NCBI GenBank assembly: GCA_036186865.1
Contig: AP025056.1
Span: 32,795,107 to 32,859,106, forward strand
Direction: 5' to 3'
DNA length: 64,000 bases
Source: Eustoma russellianum
Lineage: Eukaryota > Streptophyta > Magnoliopsida > Gentianales > Gentianaceae
Part shown: positions 10,682-21,403 of the stretch, one piece after another
Position numbering within the stretch: position 1 is the first letter of the stretch
Layout of the letters: the number at the start of each line of letters is the position of its first letter
Translations under genes and position numbers: made by a program
The notes under the pieces: generated by a model
What the model was told of the DNA's origin: nothing
The model's database searches: none
Seen by the model: the letters and a program-made list of their open reading frames with translations, nothing else

Positions 10682-11752
10682 GATGCCCCCCAAGAGAAAA
10701 CCCTAGAAACGGTAGAAACGGGAATGAAAATCCTCCACCACCACAGATGGTCATGCCTTAGGCCCTGATGGATGCTATAACGGTGATTGTACAGGGAGTT
10801 GCTCAGCAGCAGCAGCAACCTCCTCCTCCACCGCCTCAGCACGGTACACAGTATTATATTGGGGAAATGCATAAAATGCATGCCCCAACCTTTGAAGGTG
10901 CCACTGATCCCGAGGTGGCAGAATTCTGGTTGGAGGAAGTGGAAAAGTGCTTCAGGCTAGTGCAAGTGCCTAAAGAACATAAAGTGGATGTGGCTACACC
11001 CTTGCTGACTGGCCGAGTCAATGCCTGGTGGAATTGCATCCTTCCAAAGATGACTCCCCCTATCTTGTGGACACAGTTCGTCGAGGCTTACAAGGATTAC
11101 TACGTGCCTGAGACTTCCATTCTGGAGAAGATGAGGCAGTTTGATAAGTTGGAGCAAGACAGGATGTCTATTTCTGACTATGTTGACAGGTTACATGCCT
11201 TGGGAAAATTCACACCCATGGTATTGGAAAATAACAGGATGAAGATGCTCAAGTTTGAGCAAGGTTTGAACCCCTGAATTCGGACAGCTATAGCAGGATC
11301 CAGCTTAAAGACCTTTACTGAGATGTTGGATGCCTGTTATCGGGTGGAGAGCGACATGCGTAGGTCTCAGCCTAGAGAGGCTCGTGACGACACAGGAAAG
11401 AGGCCAAGAGACGATAGGACTGGAGGTAGACCGGGACGTTGGGTCAAAATTCCCTGGAGATGACAGACTAGGCAGTTTCAGAGGGCACCGCAGCAGAATC
11501 AGCTTGATCGACAGGCGGCAGGTGTGTGTCCCCATTGCTAGAAAAATCATGTTGGGGAATGCTGGAAGAAGGTTGGGGCATGTTTTAAGTGTGGCAAGAC
11601 GGACCACAGGATCAAGGACTGTCCCGAGTTGAAGCAGAGACCACAGGGAGACGCAGGGCCGCACCAACCGCAGAGAGCTAGGCCCAAAGCCAATGCTAGA
11701 GTCCATGTCATGACGGATGCCGAGGTGCAGGAGAACACTGATGTCATGACAG
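10682..11752 (+). pseudogene. gag: Gypsy-1 gag (capsid and nucleocapsid), broken
   Basis: Gag forms the virus-like particle and binds the RNA. The start is MPPKRKP, with a Gln/Pro-rich leader, as in Gypsy-2, but stops follow at once. The capsid (retrotrans_gag) block is readable from 10768 to 11277 with FWLEEVEKCFRLVQVP and GRVNAWW motifs. A TGA at 11275-11277 ends that frame, where Gypsy-2 has an Arg codon, and a second TGA lies near 11461. The nucleocapsid keeps a first Cys/His cluster (CPHC..NHVGEC, with a stop inside) and a second zinc knuckle CFKCGKTDHRIKDC in which the usual Gly before His is Asp. The coding part ends at an intron donor after residues DVMT. The protein is non-functional. 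Confidence 0.88.
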
Positions 11753-11839
11753 GTATGACTTAAGTTGAATTCTAGTTGTTTAAGTTGGAATTAAATATGC
11801 TTTACATGAGATTTTCTGTGCCATGCTCTTCGTTGATAG
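11753..11839 (+). other. Intron 1 of Gypsy-1 at the gag/protease boundary (87 bp, GT-AG)
   Basis: The donor is ACAG|GTATGACTTAAG and the acceptor CGTTGATAG|GTGTTATTC. Unspliced, the frame stops at TAA after three codons. Gypsy-2 has an 84 bp GT-AG interval at the same codon with different internal sequence, and both split a Gly codon in phase 1. Confidence 0.7.
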
Positions 11840-13332
11840 GTGTTATTCTAGTAAATAAAGTGCCTGCAAATGTGTTGTTTGATAGTGGTGCAAGTCACTC
11901 GTTTATATCTAAGAAATTCGCTAAGGGACTTGATTGTTTGCCCGAGTGGCTTGAGACCCCCCTTCAGGGTGCAGGCAGCTGGTGATCAGGTACTAGCTTC
12001 ACATCAGCAGTATAAAGATTGTGAGTTGGAGTTGGATGAGAAAGTGTTTCCCGCCACATTGGTTCCGATTGCGATGAGGGATTTTGATGTGATATTGGGC
12101 ATGGATTGGTTGACCAAATATCATGCCAACATTGACTGCCGACTTAAACAAATAACCATTAAGGACCCCGAAATGAAGGAAGTGACGGTTCAAGGAAATA
12201 TCAAGTTGATAAATGCCCCCCAAGAAAATCTATTTGACTGCGGTTAAAGCTTTCAAGTCCTTGCAAAAGGGAGCATAGGGATTTATGGTTTATGCTATGG
12301 ATGCTAAGCAAGAGATTCCCTCCATTGATCAGATCCCAGTGATCAACTAATTTAAGGACGTATTTCCAGATGATTTGCCGAGAGTACCGCCATCAAGAAA
12401 ACTAGAGTTTGAAATCAACTTGATCCCAGGGGCAGAGCCTATATCTAAGACACCTTACAGGATGGACCCTGCTGAACTTAAGGAGTTAAAGGGTCAACTA
12501 CAGGAGCTGTTCGACAAGAAGCTAATCTGACCCAGTGTATCACCCTAGGGAGCCCCCGTTTTGTTCGTCAAGAAGAAGGATGGCAGTTTGAGATTATGGC
12601 AGTTTCATCAATTGAAGGGTGCCTAATGGTTTTCGAAAATCGACCTTCATCAGGGATACCATCAGTTACTCGTGAAAGCAGGTGATGTACCTAAAACAGC
12701 TTTTCGTACTCGATATGAGCATTATGAGTTTTTAGTGGTGCCTTTTGGATTGACTAATGCCCTAGCAGCTTTTATGGATTTAATGAACACCATGTTTTGA
12801 GAGCAGTTAGATCGATTTGTGGTGGTGTTCATTGATGACATTTCGGTATATTCCCCTGATGAGCAGTCCCATGCGGAGCATTTGAGAGTGGTGTTGGAAA
12901 TTCTGAGACAACAGAAACTGTATGCCATATTCAGCAAGTGTGAATTTTGGCTAAGGAGTGTGACTTTTCTTGGTCACAAGATTTCTGAAGATGGAATTTT
13001 GGTGGATCTTAGGAAAGTGGAAGGCATCACCGAATGGCCAAGGCCTACGAACGTAACAGAAGTCAGAAGTTTCCTAAGCCTAGGAGGCTAATATAGGAAG
13101 TTTGTTGAAGGATTTTCAACAATTGCAGTTCCACTGAGCGACTTACCCAGAAGAAAACTAAGTTGGAGTGGACTGCAGAATGCGAGAAGAGTTTCTCAGA
13201 ACTCAAAAAGAGATTAACCACGGCCCCGGTGTTGGCACAACCCTCCGACACTGATGGTTTCGTGATTTATAGTGATGCGTCCAAGAAAAGGCTATGTATG
13301 TATATAATTACAACCGTGTATTATATATATGT

Positions 13333-13402
<70 letters not shown>

Positions 13403-15276
13403 TGGACGTGAATTAACCTTTTGTTTGTAGGTTGTGTCTTGATGCAAAATGGACGAGTTATATCTTATGCTTCGAGACAGCTGAAAGCTTATGAACAGAA
13501 CTACCCAACGCATGACTTGAAGCTCGCAGCGGTAGTGTTTGCCCTTAAGATTTGGAGACACTGCTTATATGGAGAAAAGTGTGCAGTGTTCACCGATCAT
13601 AAGAGCCTGAAATACCTATTTTCACAGAAAGAGCTGAATATGAGACAGAGAAGATGGTTGGAGTTACTTAAGGATTATGATTTAACCATCAACTATCACC
13701 CTGGTAAAGCCAATAGAGTGGCAGACGCGTTAAGCAGAAAGTCTAGCCATGCTAGACAGTCTCCTTTGGAACGAGAAATTGAGGAGTTTGGTCTGGATGT
13801 TGTAGACTCAATGGCGAATGTCCTTACCGCCTTATCTATAAGCCCAGATTTGGTAGATAGAATCAAAGAAGCCCAATATGGCGATGCGGCATTGAAGGAA
13901 ATCTGCGACAAATTGAACACGAGACCGGTAAGGGATTTTCAGTTTAGAGAAGATGGAAGTCTATGGTTTCAGAACCGGCTATGCGTGCCAAACAATGGAG
14001 AGCTTTGAAGGAAATTGCTGCGTGAAGCTCATAACTCAAGATTGTCTATCCATCCCGGAAGCATGAAAATGTATAAGGACCTCAAAATAAATTATTGGTG
14101 GATAGGGATGAAAAGAAGTATTCCGGAGTATTTCAAGAGATGTCTGGTGTCAACAGGTCAAAGCAGAGCATCAGCGACCCAGCGGCTTGATGATGCCACT
14201 GGAGATCCCAGAATGGAAGTGGGAGCATGTGACCATAGACTTCGTGATGGGGTTGCCCAAAACAAGAGGTGGGAATGAGATGATTTAGGTGATTGTCGAT
14301 CGCTTGACAAAGACAGCGCATTTCATAGCTATACCGCATGGTACTTCTTATGAGAAATTGGCCAACATATATATGGATAACATCGTAAGTTTGCATGGAG
14401 TTCCCGTCAGTATTGTGTCAGACCGTGATCCCAGATTTACTTCTAAGTTTTGGATGGCTTCCGAGGAAACTATGGGCACTGATCTAAGGACGAGCACAAC
14501 TTATCACCCACAGACGAATGGACAGTCTGAGAGGACCATTCAAACCTTGGAGGATATGCTGAGAGCATGTGCGTTGGACTTTAAAGGAAACTGGGATAAC
14601 ATGCTGAAGCTGATGGAATTCTCATATAACAATAGTTACCACAGTGCGATTGGTATGGCACCATTTGAGGCTCTTTACGGACGGAAGTACAGATCCCCGG
14701 TTTTGTTGGGACGAAGTTGGGGTAAGGACAATCACTGCACCAGAGTTGGTTGAACAGACAATTCAAAAATTGAAGATCATAAGGAAGAGACTAAAGGTGG
14801 CGCAAGACCGCAGTAAGAGTTGGGCGGATTCTAAAAGACGACCCTTGGAGTTTGAGGAAGATGAAAAAGTTTATTTGCGAGTTTCACCAACGAAGGGAGT
14901 TGCGAGGTTTGGAATGAAAGGCAAGTTAAGTCCTCGATATATTGGTCCATACGAGATGCTTGGCAAGGTTGGAGAAAGAGCATACCGATTAGCATTGCCT
15001 CCGATTTTATCGCAAGTCCACAATGTGTTTCACGTATCCCAATTGAGGAAATACATATCGGATCCGAGCCATATTCTTGAGGCTTAACCTTTGGAGATTA
15101 AGGATGATGTTACGTATGAATAGTACCCGGTGAAAATCGTGGACATGAAAGATCAAATTCTACGCAAACGTGTGATTCCGTACGTCAAGATTCAATAGAG
15201 TAACCATACGGAGCGCGAAGCCACATGGGAACTTGAGGAGCAGATGAAGGAGTTTTATTCGCACCTCTTCCAATAA
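11840..15276 (+). pseudogene. pol: Gypsy-1 pol (PR-RT-RNase H-INT-chromodomain), broken
   Basis: Protease is marked by LFDSGASHSF near 11875-11904. The frame shifts near 11960 and continues with DVILGMDWL. RT begins near 12310 but lacks about 80 bp near 12600, around the block that reads CIDYRELNK in Gypsy-2. The active site reads VVVFIDD at about 12820-12840. A 136 bp intron-like TA-rich interval (13295-13430) splits RNase H, whose second part (13431-14008) includes TDHKSLKYLFSQKELNMRQRRW. Integrase follows (HPGSMKMYKDL, then IVSDRDPRFTSKFW and TNGQSERTIQ), with indels near 14150 and 14705. A degenerate chromodomain (PVKIVDMKDQILRKRVIPYVKIQ, then a stop, SNHTEREATWELEEQM) ends near 15276. 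Chromodomains of this group are thought to steer integration into heterochromatin. The copy cannot be active. Confidence 0.9.
13295..13430 (+). other. Intron 2 of Gypsy-1 inside RNase H (about 136 bp, contains a TA repeat)
   Basis: The interval begins GTATGTATATAAT right after the DASK-type RNase H start and ends CCTTTTGTTTGTAG before GTTGTGTCTTGATG. Gypsy-2 has a 70 bp GT-AG interval at the same codon with an almost identical acceptor (ACCTTGTTTGTAG). Most of the extra length here is a (TA)n microsatellite at about 13322-13400. Confidence 0.65.
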
Positions 15277-15308
15277 GGTACGTCAGTTTCGAGGACGAAA
15301 CTTTTCGT

Positions 15309-15320
15309 AAGGGGGTGGAA
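15309..15320 (+). promoter_or_regulatory. Polypurine tract of Gypsy-1
   Basis: AAGGGGGTGGAA lies directly before the 3' LTR start and would prime plus-strand synthesis. Gypsy-2 has nearly the same tract. Confidence 0.85.
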
Positions 15321-17024
15321 TGTTATGGCCCGCACCCTCCAGAACGTAATTAAATGAGAGAAAGAATTTTTAGAAATTAATAATAAAATTAATATTAGAT
15401 TTAATAATTGGGTTAAGAATTAAAGAAAAAGGATTTAAGTAAAATACAATTTAGGAATTCCAGTTTTGCCCTTTCCCATAATAAAAACTGACAAAGCGTC
15501 AGTTTCTCCATTTCCCCCAAGAAACGTCGATCTTCCCCTCTCCCCCAGTCTCAGCCGATTTCCACAAGCCCTAGGTGAAGAGGACAGCCTTCAGGAATCA
15601 ATCAAAATCCTATCCGTCTCTCAATCCGATCACCAGTAATCGAAGGCAAGTAATCATCTTATAAGTTCCTACGATTTGTGAAGAAAAAGGCCCTACTTTT
15701 GTATCAAATTGGATCACCATGCAGCATTCTACCCTTGTTTATCTTTTGTGAATTATGTGCAATTTCTGTGTTTTGGTTTCGATGTTTGGGCCATCATATG
15801 TTGAAAATCTAGTTGATGTTGATGAATATATGGATTCCTGCAAATTCCTACCCCTTGAATCCCTTTTGCTGTGATTTCATTATTGTGTAGGGTTTGATGG
15901 TGAAAGGTGGGCTCTTTGGAATGATGGGGTGAAATTTTTGAGTTCTAGGCTTGAATCTTTGCTATGTATGTGTGTAGTGTTCAAGTCGTAGTTTAAGTAC
16001 GAGATGATAGCAGTGATTAGGCCTGGAATGAATAGGATGGAGTTTGGGAACGGTTGGAAGATTGGCTCTGCAATTTTTGCAGAAATCACAAAGAAGTTTT
16101 CTGGGATCGTAGACATCGATTGATCGATGTCATCGACTGATGTACATCGATCGATCAATGTAGGAGGATTGAGAGACTGATGTGAGGCAGAAAGTATTCT
16201 GACAAACTTCGATCGATCGGTGTGAGGGTATAAAGTCGCTTCGATCGATCGATGTAGGCAGAGTGATCGACTGATGTGAGATAGAAGGTTTCTGACGGAC
16301 TTCGATCGATCGATGTCTGGGTATGATGTGACATCGATCGATCGATGTAGGGTATGAAGTTATACAGTTTTGTGGAAAAATAGAAGAAGGAAAAGGGAAG
16401 CTAGAGGACTAATTGGGGGACATTAGAGGCTTCTTAGGACCTGATTGAGGTTAGTGTAAGTCATGGGAACACGACCTAAGATGGTGAATCAACGGTGAGG
16501 ACTTCATGAGGTATTTGAATTGGACTTCAGTGTGAATGATCTAAGGAGTTAAGGATGAACGTTTGAGGCTTCGATAAGGTTCAAATGGAACGTGTGAGGG
16601 TGTCTACTTCCTCCCTTGTATCCCTAGTATAATGTTTATGTGAGATAGACCTGAGCATGTAGCGATACGCTTGAATGTGTGAATGAGATGAGCCTCGAGT
16701 AATTGAATGATATGTTGGATGTGCATATTTGCATCATGGCACTTGCATTTGCATTATGTTTTGATAAGAGCTGTGCGTTGGCACAGGGTATAAAGTTTTG
16801 CGAAACGAGCTGTGTTGTGCTACAGGGTATGAAGACAAGCTGTAACCACCACAGGGTATAAAGTGAGCTGTAATGTGATACAGGATATAAAGACAAGCTG
16901 TGGAACATTACAGGGTATAAAGTTCAGCTGTGATATGTCACAGGGTATAAAGACAAGCTGTGGCCCATCACAAGGTATAAAGTTATATGACCGGACATTG
17001 TGACATGCATTCAACTGTTTTGAA
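15321..17024 (+). repeat. Gypsy-1 3' LTR, truncated
   Basis: It matches 8050 to about 9757 of the 5' LTR, including the GC-AG-like donor (15645/15646), the palindrome array (16114-16350) and the hairpin array (16771-16985). After GTTTTGAAA at 17024 the similarity stops and copia RT sequence begins. About 640 bp of LTR, including the micro-ORF, is missing. Confidence 0.9.
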
Positions 17025-18130
17025 ATCTATGTGCTTAAGCAAGAGTCTCGACAGTAGTACTTCAAATTCGCCAAAGTGGTTGCCTCCTTCGGTTTTGAGG
17101 CAAACCAAATTGATGAATGCGTATATCACAAGTTCAGTGGGAGCAAGTTCGTATTCATGATCTTGTACATAGATGATATACTGCTTGCAACAAACAATGT
17201 AAATATGTTGAGCGACACCAAAGCCTTTCTGAGAAAACATTTCGAGATGAAAGACCTTGGTGAAGCCTCATATATGTTGGGACTTGAGATACAGAGGAAT
17301 CGCACCCAAGGTATCTTAGCTCTCTCATAACAGGCATACATCGAAAAGGTGTTGAATCGGTATAGCATGGGTAAGTGTAAACCACTTAGTACCCGAGGAG
17401 ACAAGTTTAGTCTGAAACAATGTCCCTAGACTAAGTTCGAACGTTTGAAAATGAGGAATACTCCCTATGCTTCGGTAGCAGGGAGTATAATGTATGCCCA
17501 AGTATGTACACGACCAGACTTGGCATTCATTATAGGAATGTTAGGCAGATACCTCTCTGATCCGGGTAAGGATCACTGGACCGCAGCAAAGAGGTTGTTG
17601 AGATACTTACAAGGAACGAAGCAACACGTACTGACGTATCTGAGAACTGATGAGTTAGAGATAATTGGATATAGAGATTCCGATTTTGCTTGATGCCAAG
17701 ATAGCATGAAATAGACTTCGGGCTATGTGTTTACTTTAGCCGAAGGTGCGATCTCGTGGAAAAACGCAAAACAGATCTTATTGGTGTCTTCCAATATGGA
17801 GGTGGAATTCGTAGCATCATTCCAAACATCTAATCAGGCGATATGGCTTTGCAATTTTGTCACAGGGTTGTGAGTATTAGAGACTATCTCGTCTCCAATG
17901 AGGATTTACTGTGATAGTGATGCTGCGGCGCTATATTCGAATGACAACCGGAGTTCATCTAAAGCGAAATATATAGAGATGAAGTATCTGGCTGTTAAAA
18001 AAAGAGTTCAGAGTAGTCTAATCAGAATTGAGCATATCAGTACAGACTCCATGGTGACCCATCCTTTGACTAAGGCCGTGGAACACGTAGTGTTTCACAA
18101 GCATGTTAGCCGTATTGGTCTTAGTCCGGT
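17025..18130 (+). pseudogene. Copia RT-RNase H fragment (element G), 5' truncated
   Basis: The fragment starts inside RT, with AKVVASFGFEANQIDECVYHK and the active site FMILYIDDILLA, then FEMKDLGEASYMLGLEI. RNase H follows from about 17450 (YASVAGSIMYAQVCTRPDLAFIIGMLGRYLSDPG) through GYRDSDFA, SWKNAKQ and YCDSDAAALYSNDN. The end is THPLTKAVEHVVFHKHVSRIGL near 18126. In-frame stops occur near 17328, 17430, 17691 and 17870. The wording differs from the copia lineage in the first 8 kb, so this is a second copia family. Its 5' half is missing because it was joined to the broken Gypsy-1 LTR. Confidence 0.88.
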
Positions 18131-18569
18131 TGTGGTGGGAGTCTGTGAGGCTTATGTTTTCTTATGCTCAATAAAGTTGTTTATTTCCGACATACAGTAT
18201 AATGTACATTTCGGTTTTGTTAAAGTTTTCTACAGAAGTAATATATATTAAGCAGTTACGACATTCATTCTGAGTTCTATTGATCTCGCTAAAGCAGGGC
18301 CAAGTTGGAATTAAATATGTACAATCACCTAGCATATTAATTCCACACTACATATCCATTTCAGTATCCATGTCATTCAATGGAATGTTAGTATCATGAT
18401 TTAAGAGGGACAAGTAACTAATTCAATGTGGCGGCGTGCGGCTTAAGTCTTTTGCTAATATTTGTTGATGGACCGAAAAAGAAAAGACACACTAAAGGAC
18501 ATACAATATATAAGCTCAAAAGGAGTGACATATAATCTTTAAGATACATACATAGTCCAAGTGGGAGAT
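18131..18569 (+). other. 3' untranslated part of copia element G
   Basis: No coding signal is seen between the RNase H end and the LTR. The last bases, CCAAGTGGGAGAT, act as the polypurine tract directly before TGTTGGGAT. Confidence 0.7.
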
Positions 18570-19415
18570 TGTTGGGATTAATTCAAGAAACGTATAACGC
18601 GTAGCACATTGATAAAGTTTATACGAATTAATCATAAGGTGGACGTTATGCATGATATTATTATATGTCACATATAATATTAATTGTTACATAATAATAT
18701 TAATTGTTACGTATAACATCCACATGTTAAGTGATCATAGAGTATACTCGCGGATGTATAGTGTGGTCAAAAATGGAAACCCCGAATATGTAGACTGTCA
18801 TATGGTCAGAGACCTCGATGGATGGGCTCAAAGTGCAATGACAATAAAGTGTATGACGTCGGGCTACAACCCACGTGTGGCTAGTAGATAATTGTTGGTA
18901 CAATAATTAAATATTAAGTAATATTTAATAATAATAATTATTAAATATTATATAATACTTGATAATGGATAAAGATAACTTGATGACAGTATCAAGTATA
19001 TTCCCAGGTATCTGTGATAAAAGAATCCCTATCCATAAAGGAATATACCCATCAGGATTCTCCTTTTCGCCCTCTATATAAAGGAAGAGGCCTTCACCTC
19101 CTCAAGACATCAAGAAGAATCGGCAAAAGAGGGTTCTAGGGAGGGAGTACCAACCTTTGTTGTATAAAGCCAACACTGCCTAGCCTCTCCATCGGGTAAA
19201 GCAGTGAATTGTTGAAACCGGCAAGGAGTGCATCAACAATTGGTGTGAGGTCATGAATCTTTGAATCATGCCAGATTCTTCATCAGAGCAGTTGCAGCGT
19301 ACGTGTTCAGATTAACAACAGGAATGGAGCAAGGTATATTTTCTGTATTTTGTTACTTTGTCCATTGATTCGATTAAACGGTCCTATTCAGAAATTTATT
19401 AAATTAAATCCAACA
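18570..19415 (+). repeat. 3' LTR of copia element G (846 bp)
   Basis: The LTR starts TGTTGGGATTAATTC just after a polypurine tract and ends TTAAATCCAACA. The two ends are inverted repeats of each other (TGTTGGAT type), as expected for an LTR. It contains a TATATAAAGGA promoter-like element near 19074. The matching 5' LTR is absent because the element is truncated. Confidence 0.8.
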
Positions 19416-19990
19416 TTGCATACTATTCTGTGATCTGCATCTTGTAACTCAGATTTGGTGCATTTTTGGAACTAATTTTATTACTTCAAAAGTATCAGAA
19501 CTCAAAGACAGTGGAACTCGTTTATTGATTTGAATCGAAAAATGGAGATCTTTGTAAATGTTTTGCTACTTAGTTGGGTCAAACTTAACTTTCGAAAGCC
19601 TTTTAAACGCCTTCCGATAAGCCCTTGACTCCGCCAAATTTCACCTTGCAATATTTAGTTTGTAGCTGTACTCTGAGATCCATCGATGACATAGATATGT
19701 GACATTCACGAATGTGATATGATAGAAGAAGAATTAAGTCTTAAATAGGAAGTGTAATGGAAGGAATTTATCTTTGTTATGAATTCTTCATCTATCAATA
19801 GGCCGCTGCAGACCATTATCATTAGCATTAGCATGTGCATTATTAGACCTGATGGTCTCAAATCAAGTATATGATCTAATGGTAAAAACTTATCGACATA
19901 TATTGAAATGAGAGAAAGTCAAAAATATTATGGTTTTAACAAGAAAACCCACAGTTGTTGTAGTTTTAGAAGAAATTCCACTTGATAATA
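19416..19990. other. Unassigned stretch before the PMD gene
   Basis: No reading frame, RNA gene or clear repeat is visible. It may be the original flanking DNA of element G or the distal promoter of the PMD gene. Confidence 0.5.
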
Positions 19991-20138
19991 CACGGTTTTG
20001 TCAAAACATTGTAAAAACCTTAAGACAGTTTTGTTAAAACTGTGTTGCACTCATGTTGATCGAGTACACAACACGATTGTGTCAAAACCATGGTGTACAT
20101 CACGGTTTTCTGAAAACCGTAGTGCACATCACGATTTT
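19991..20138 (+). repeat. Inverted/tandem repeat cluster built on CACGGTTTT
   Basis: About five degenerate copies of CACGGTTTTnnCAAAAC-type units alternate with GTGTACAT/GTGCACAT spacers, including an inverted pair ACGGTTTTCTGAAAACCGT. They can form several overlapping hairpins just upstream of the TATA box of the PMD gene. They may be a transposon end or a promoter repeat. Confidence 0.6.
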
Positions 20139-20158
20139 GACACAACTACCCCGATTTC

Positions 20159-20166
20159 TATAAATA
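20159..20166 (+). promoter_or_regulatory. TATA box (TATAAATA) of the PMD pseudogene
   Basis: TATAAATACC lies about 60 bp before the first short exon-like segment and downstream of the CACGGTTTT repeats. It is a good plant TATA sequence in the right place, but transcription is not shown. Confidence 0.5.
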
Positions 20167-21398
20167 CCACCCATTGTTTTCTTTGATTTTTCATTTCTCA
20201 CATTTCTATCTAAAGGACGAAGAACGTGATGTTGGGAGCTGCACACAACAGAAGACACAACTGAAGATAGACACAAGCTACACAAAATTGTGAGTTATTC
20301 ATTTAATGTTTTTAAATTATTCATTTATTATAATATATTTTTTTAATTTCATGATTCTTATTTATTTTTATTTACTATTTTTAGTAGCATGAATCTTGTT
20401 AATTATTATTTATTCTTTTAATTATATGGTTGTAGCTATTTGTCTACTATTATTATTCTTTTTAATTGCATGAAAGTTTTATTATTTTTTTATTTATATT
20501 GTTACGAATCATAATAATTTAATTATTGTTATTCAATTTTTTCAATTGCATGAATGTATAGAAGTATTTAATTATTATTGTTTACTGGCCTTCAAATTAC
20601 ATGAATGTATAGTAGTATTTAATTCTTGTTATTTACCTTTTTGATACAATGTATTTATGTTTGTATTCTATATAATTTATGTTAATTACATGTATTTTTA
20701 TTTAATATATTATTACATATTTAGGTCTATTTACAACATCCTTTGCGAGCGGTAGTTGTGTTGTTGTGGAGTTGAGACCGGAGTTAGGTGCTACAGGGCA
20801 CACATAGGGCCCTTCATAAGATAGATCTTACGTACATTTAGGTGAGGCCATAGTTATGCTTTTTGATGTATCCTTCTTGTTTAGCCTACATACCGATGGT
20901 GATCCTATTAATAGACGGGAGCCCAGATATAGTACAACGTAGTGGCGTGATTTATGTACAGAGTTGCTTCGATGCACTGTGAACCCTCTAGCTATTTCAG
21001 GCAACCATATACATCAGAATAAATTTATGAAGTGGTTCATGGATAGCAGCCTATTGGCGCATCCATTTGATGAGGAGATTATTGAAAGATCTAGGGCATA
21101 CATATTCTTGCTTTTGATGGGTTTTTTTTTGTGACAAATGCAAGGATAGATGTTAGTTGGTGTATTCGTACATAGTGCAATACTTGCCTGGTGGACATAG
21201 ATATCTTTGAGCTGTGGTGTGATTTTCTTGTTTGTACCAGAATCCCTGTGAGGGCACCATTGCGAAGAAGGTCCATCAGATTGTGAAGCCGGTAGACCTT
21301 CTATAGTTCCGGATATAAGAGAAATTTGCTATCTTTCGTCCTCGACTTATTGGGTGTCAGCTTGTAATGTTGGTTTAATGTCATAGCTTTGTGGAGGT

Positions 21399-21403
21399 TC
21401 CTC
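21399..21403 (+). repeat. Target duplication TCCTC (left) of solo LTR A
   Basis: TCCTC precedes the LTR start TGTTGAG and is repeated at 23613-23617 directly after the LTR end. Confidence 0.8.

Larger units (their letters stand above)
8050..17024 (+). mobile_element. Gypsy-1: old Ty3/gypsy chromovirus (Tekay/Del-like), 3' end truncated
   Basis: The order is 5' LTR, initiator-tRNA binding site, gag, protease, RT, RNase H, integrase, chromodomain, polypurine tract and 3' LTR, the usual order for a plant chromovirus. The RNase H and integrase wording (SRQLKAYEQNYPTHDLKLAAVVFALKIW, YHPQTNGQSERTIQTLEDML) and a C-terminal degenerate chromodomain point to the Tekay/Del group. Coding regions carry many stops, frameshifts and an RT deletion of about 80 bp, so the copy is old and inactive. 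It lies in a minus-strand copia remnant. The 3' LTR breaks off about 640 bp early and is joined to an unrelated copia fragment, so the 3' target duplication is gone. Confidence 0.95.

Noticed and set aside
13163..13561. Frames rich in YIYIYI on both strands
   Set aside because: They are translations of the (TA)n microsatellite in the Gypsy-1 intron.
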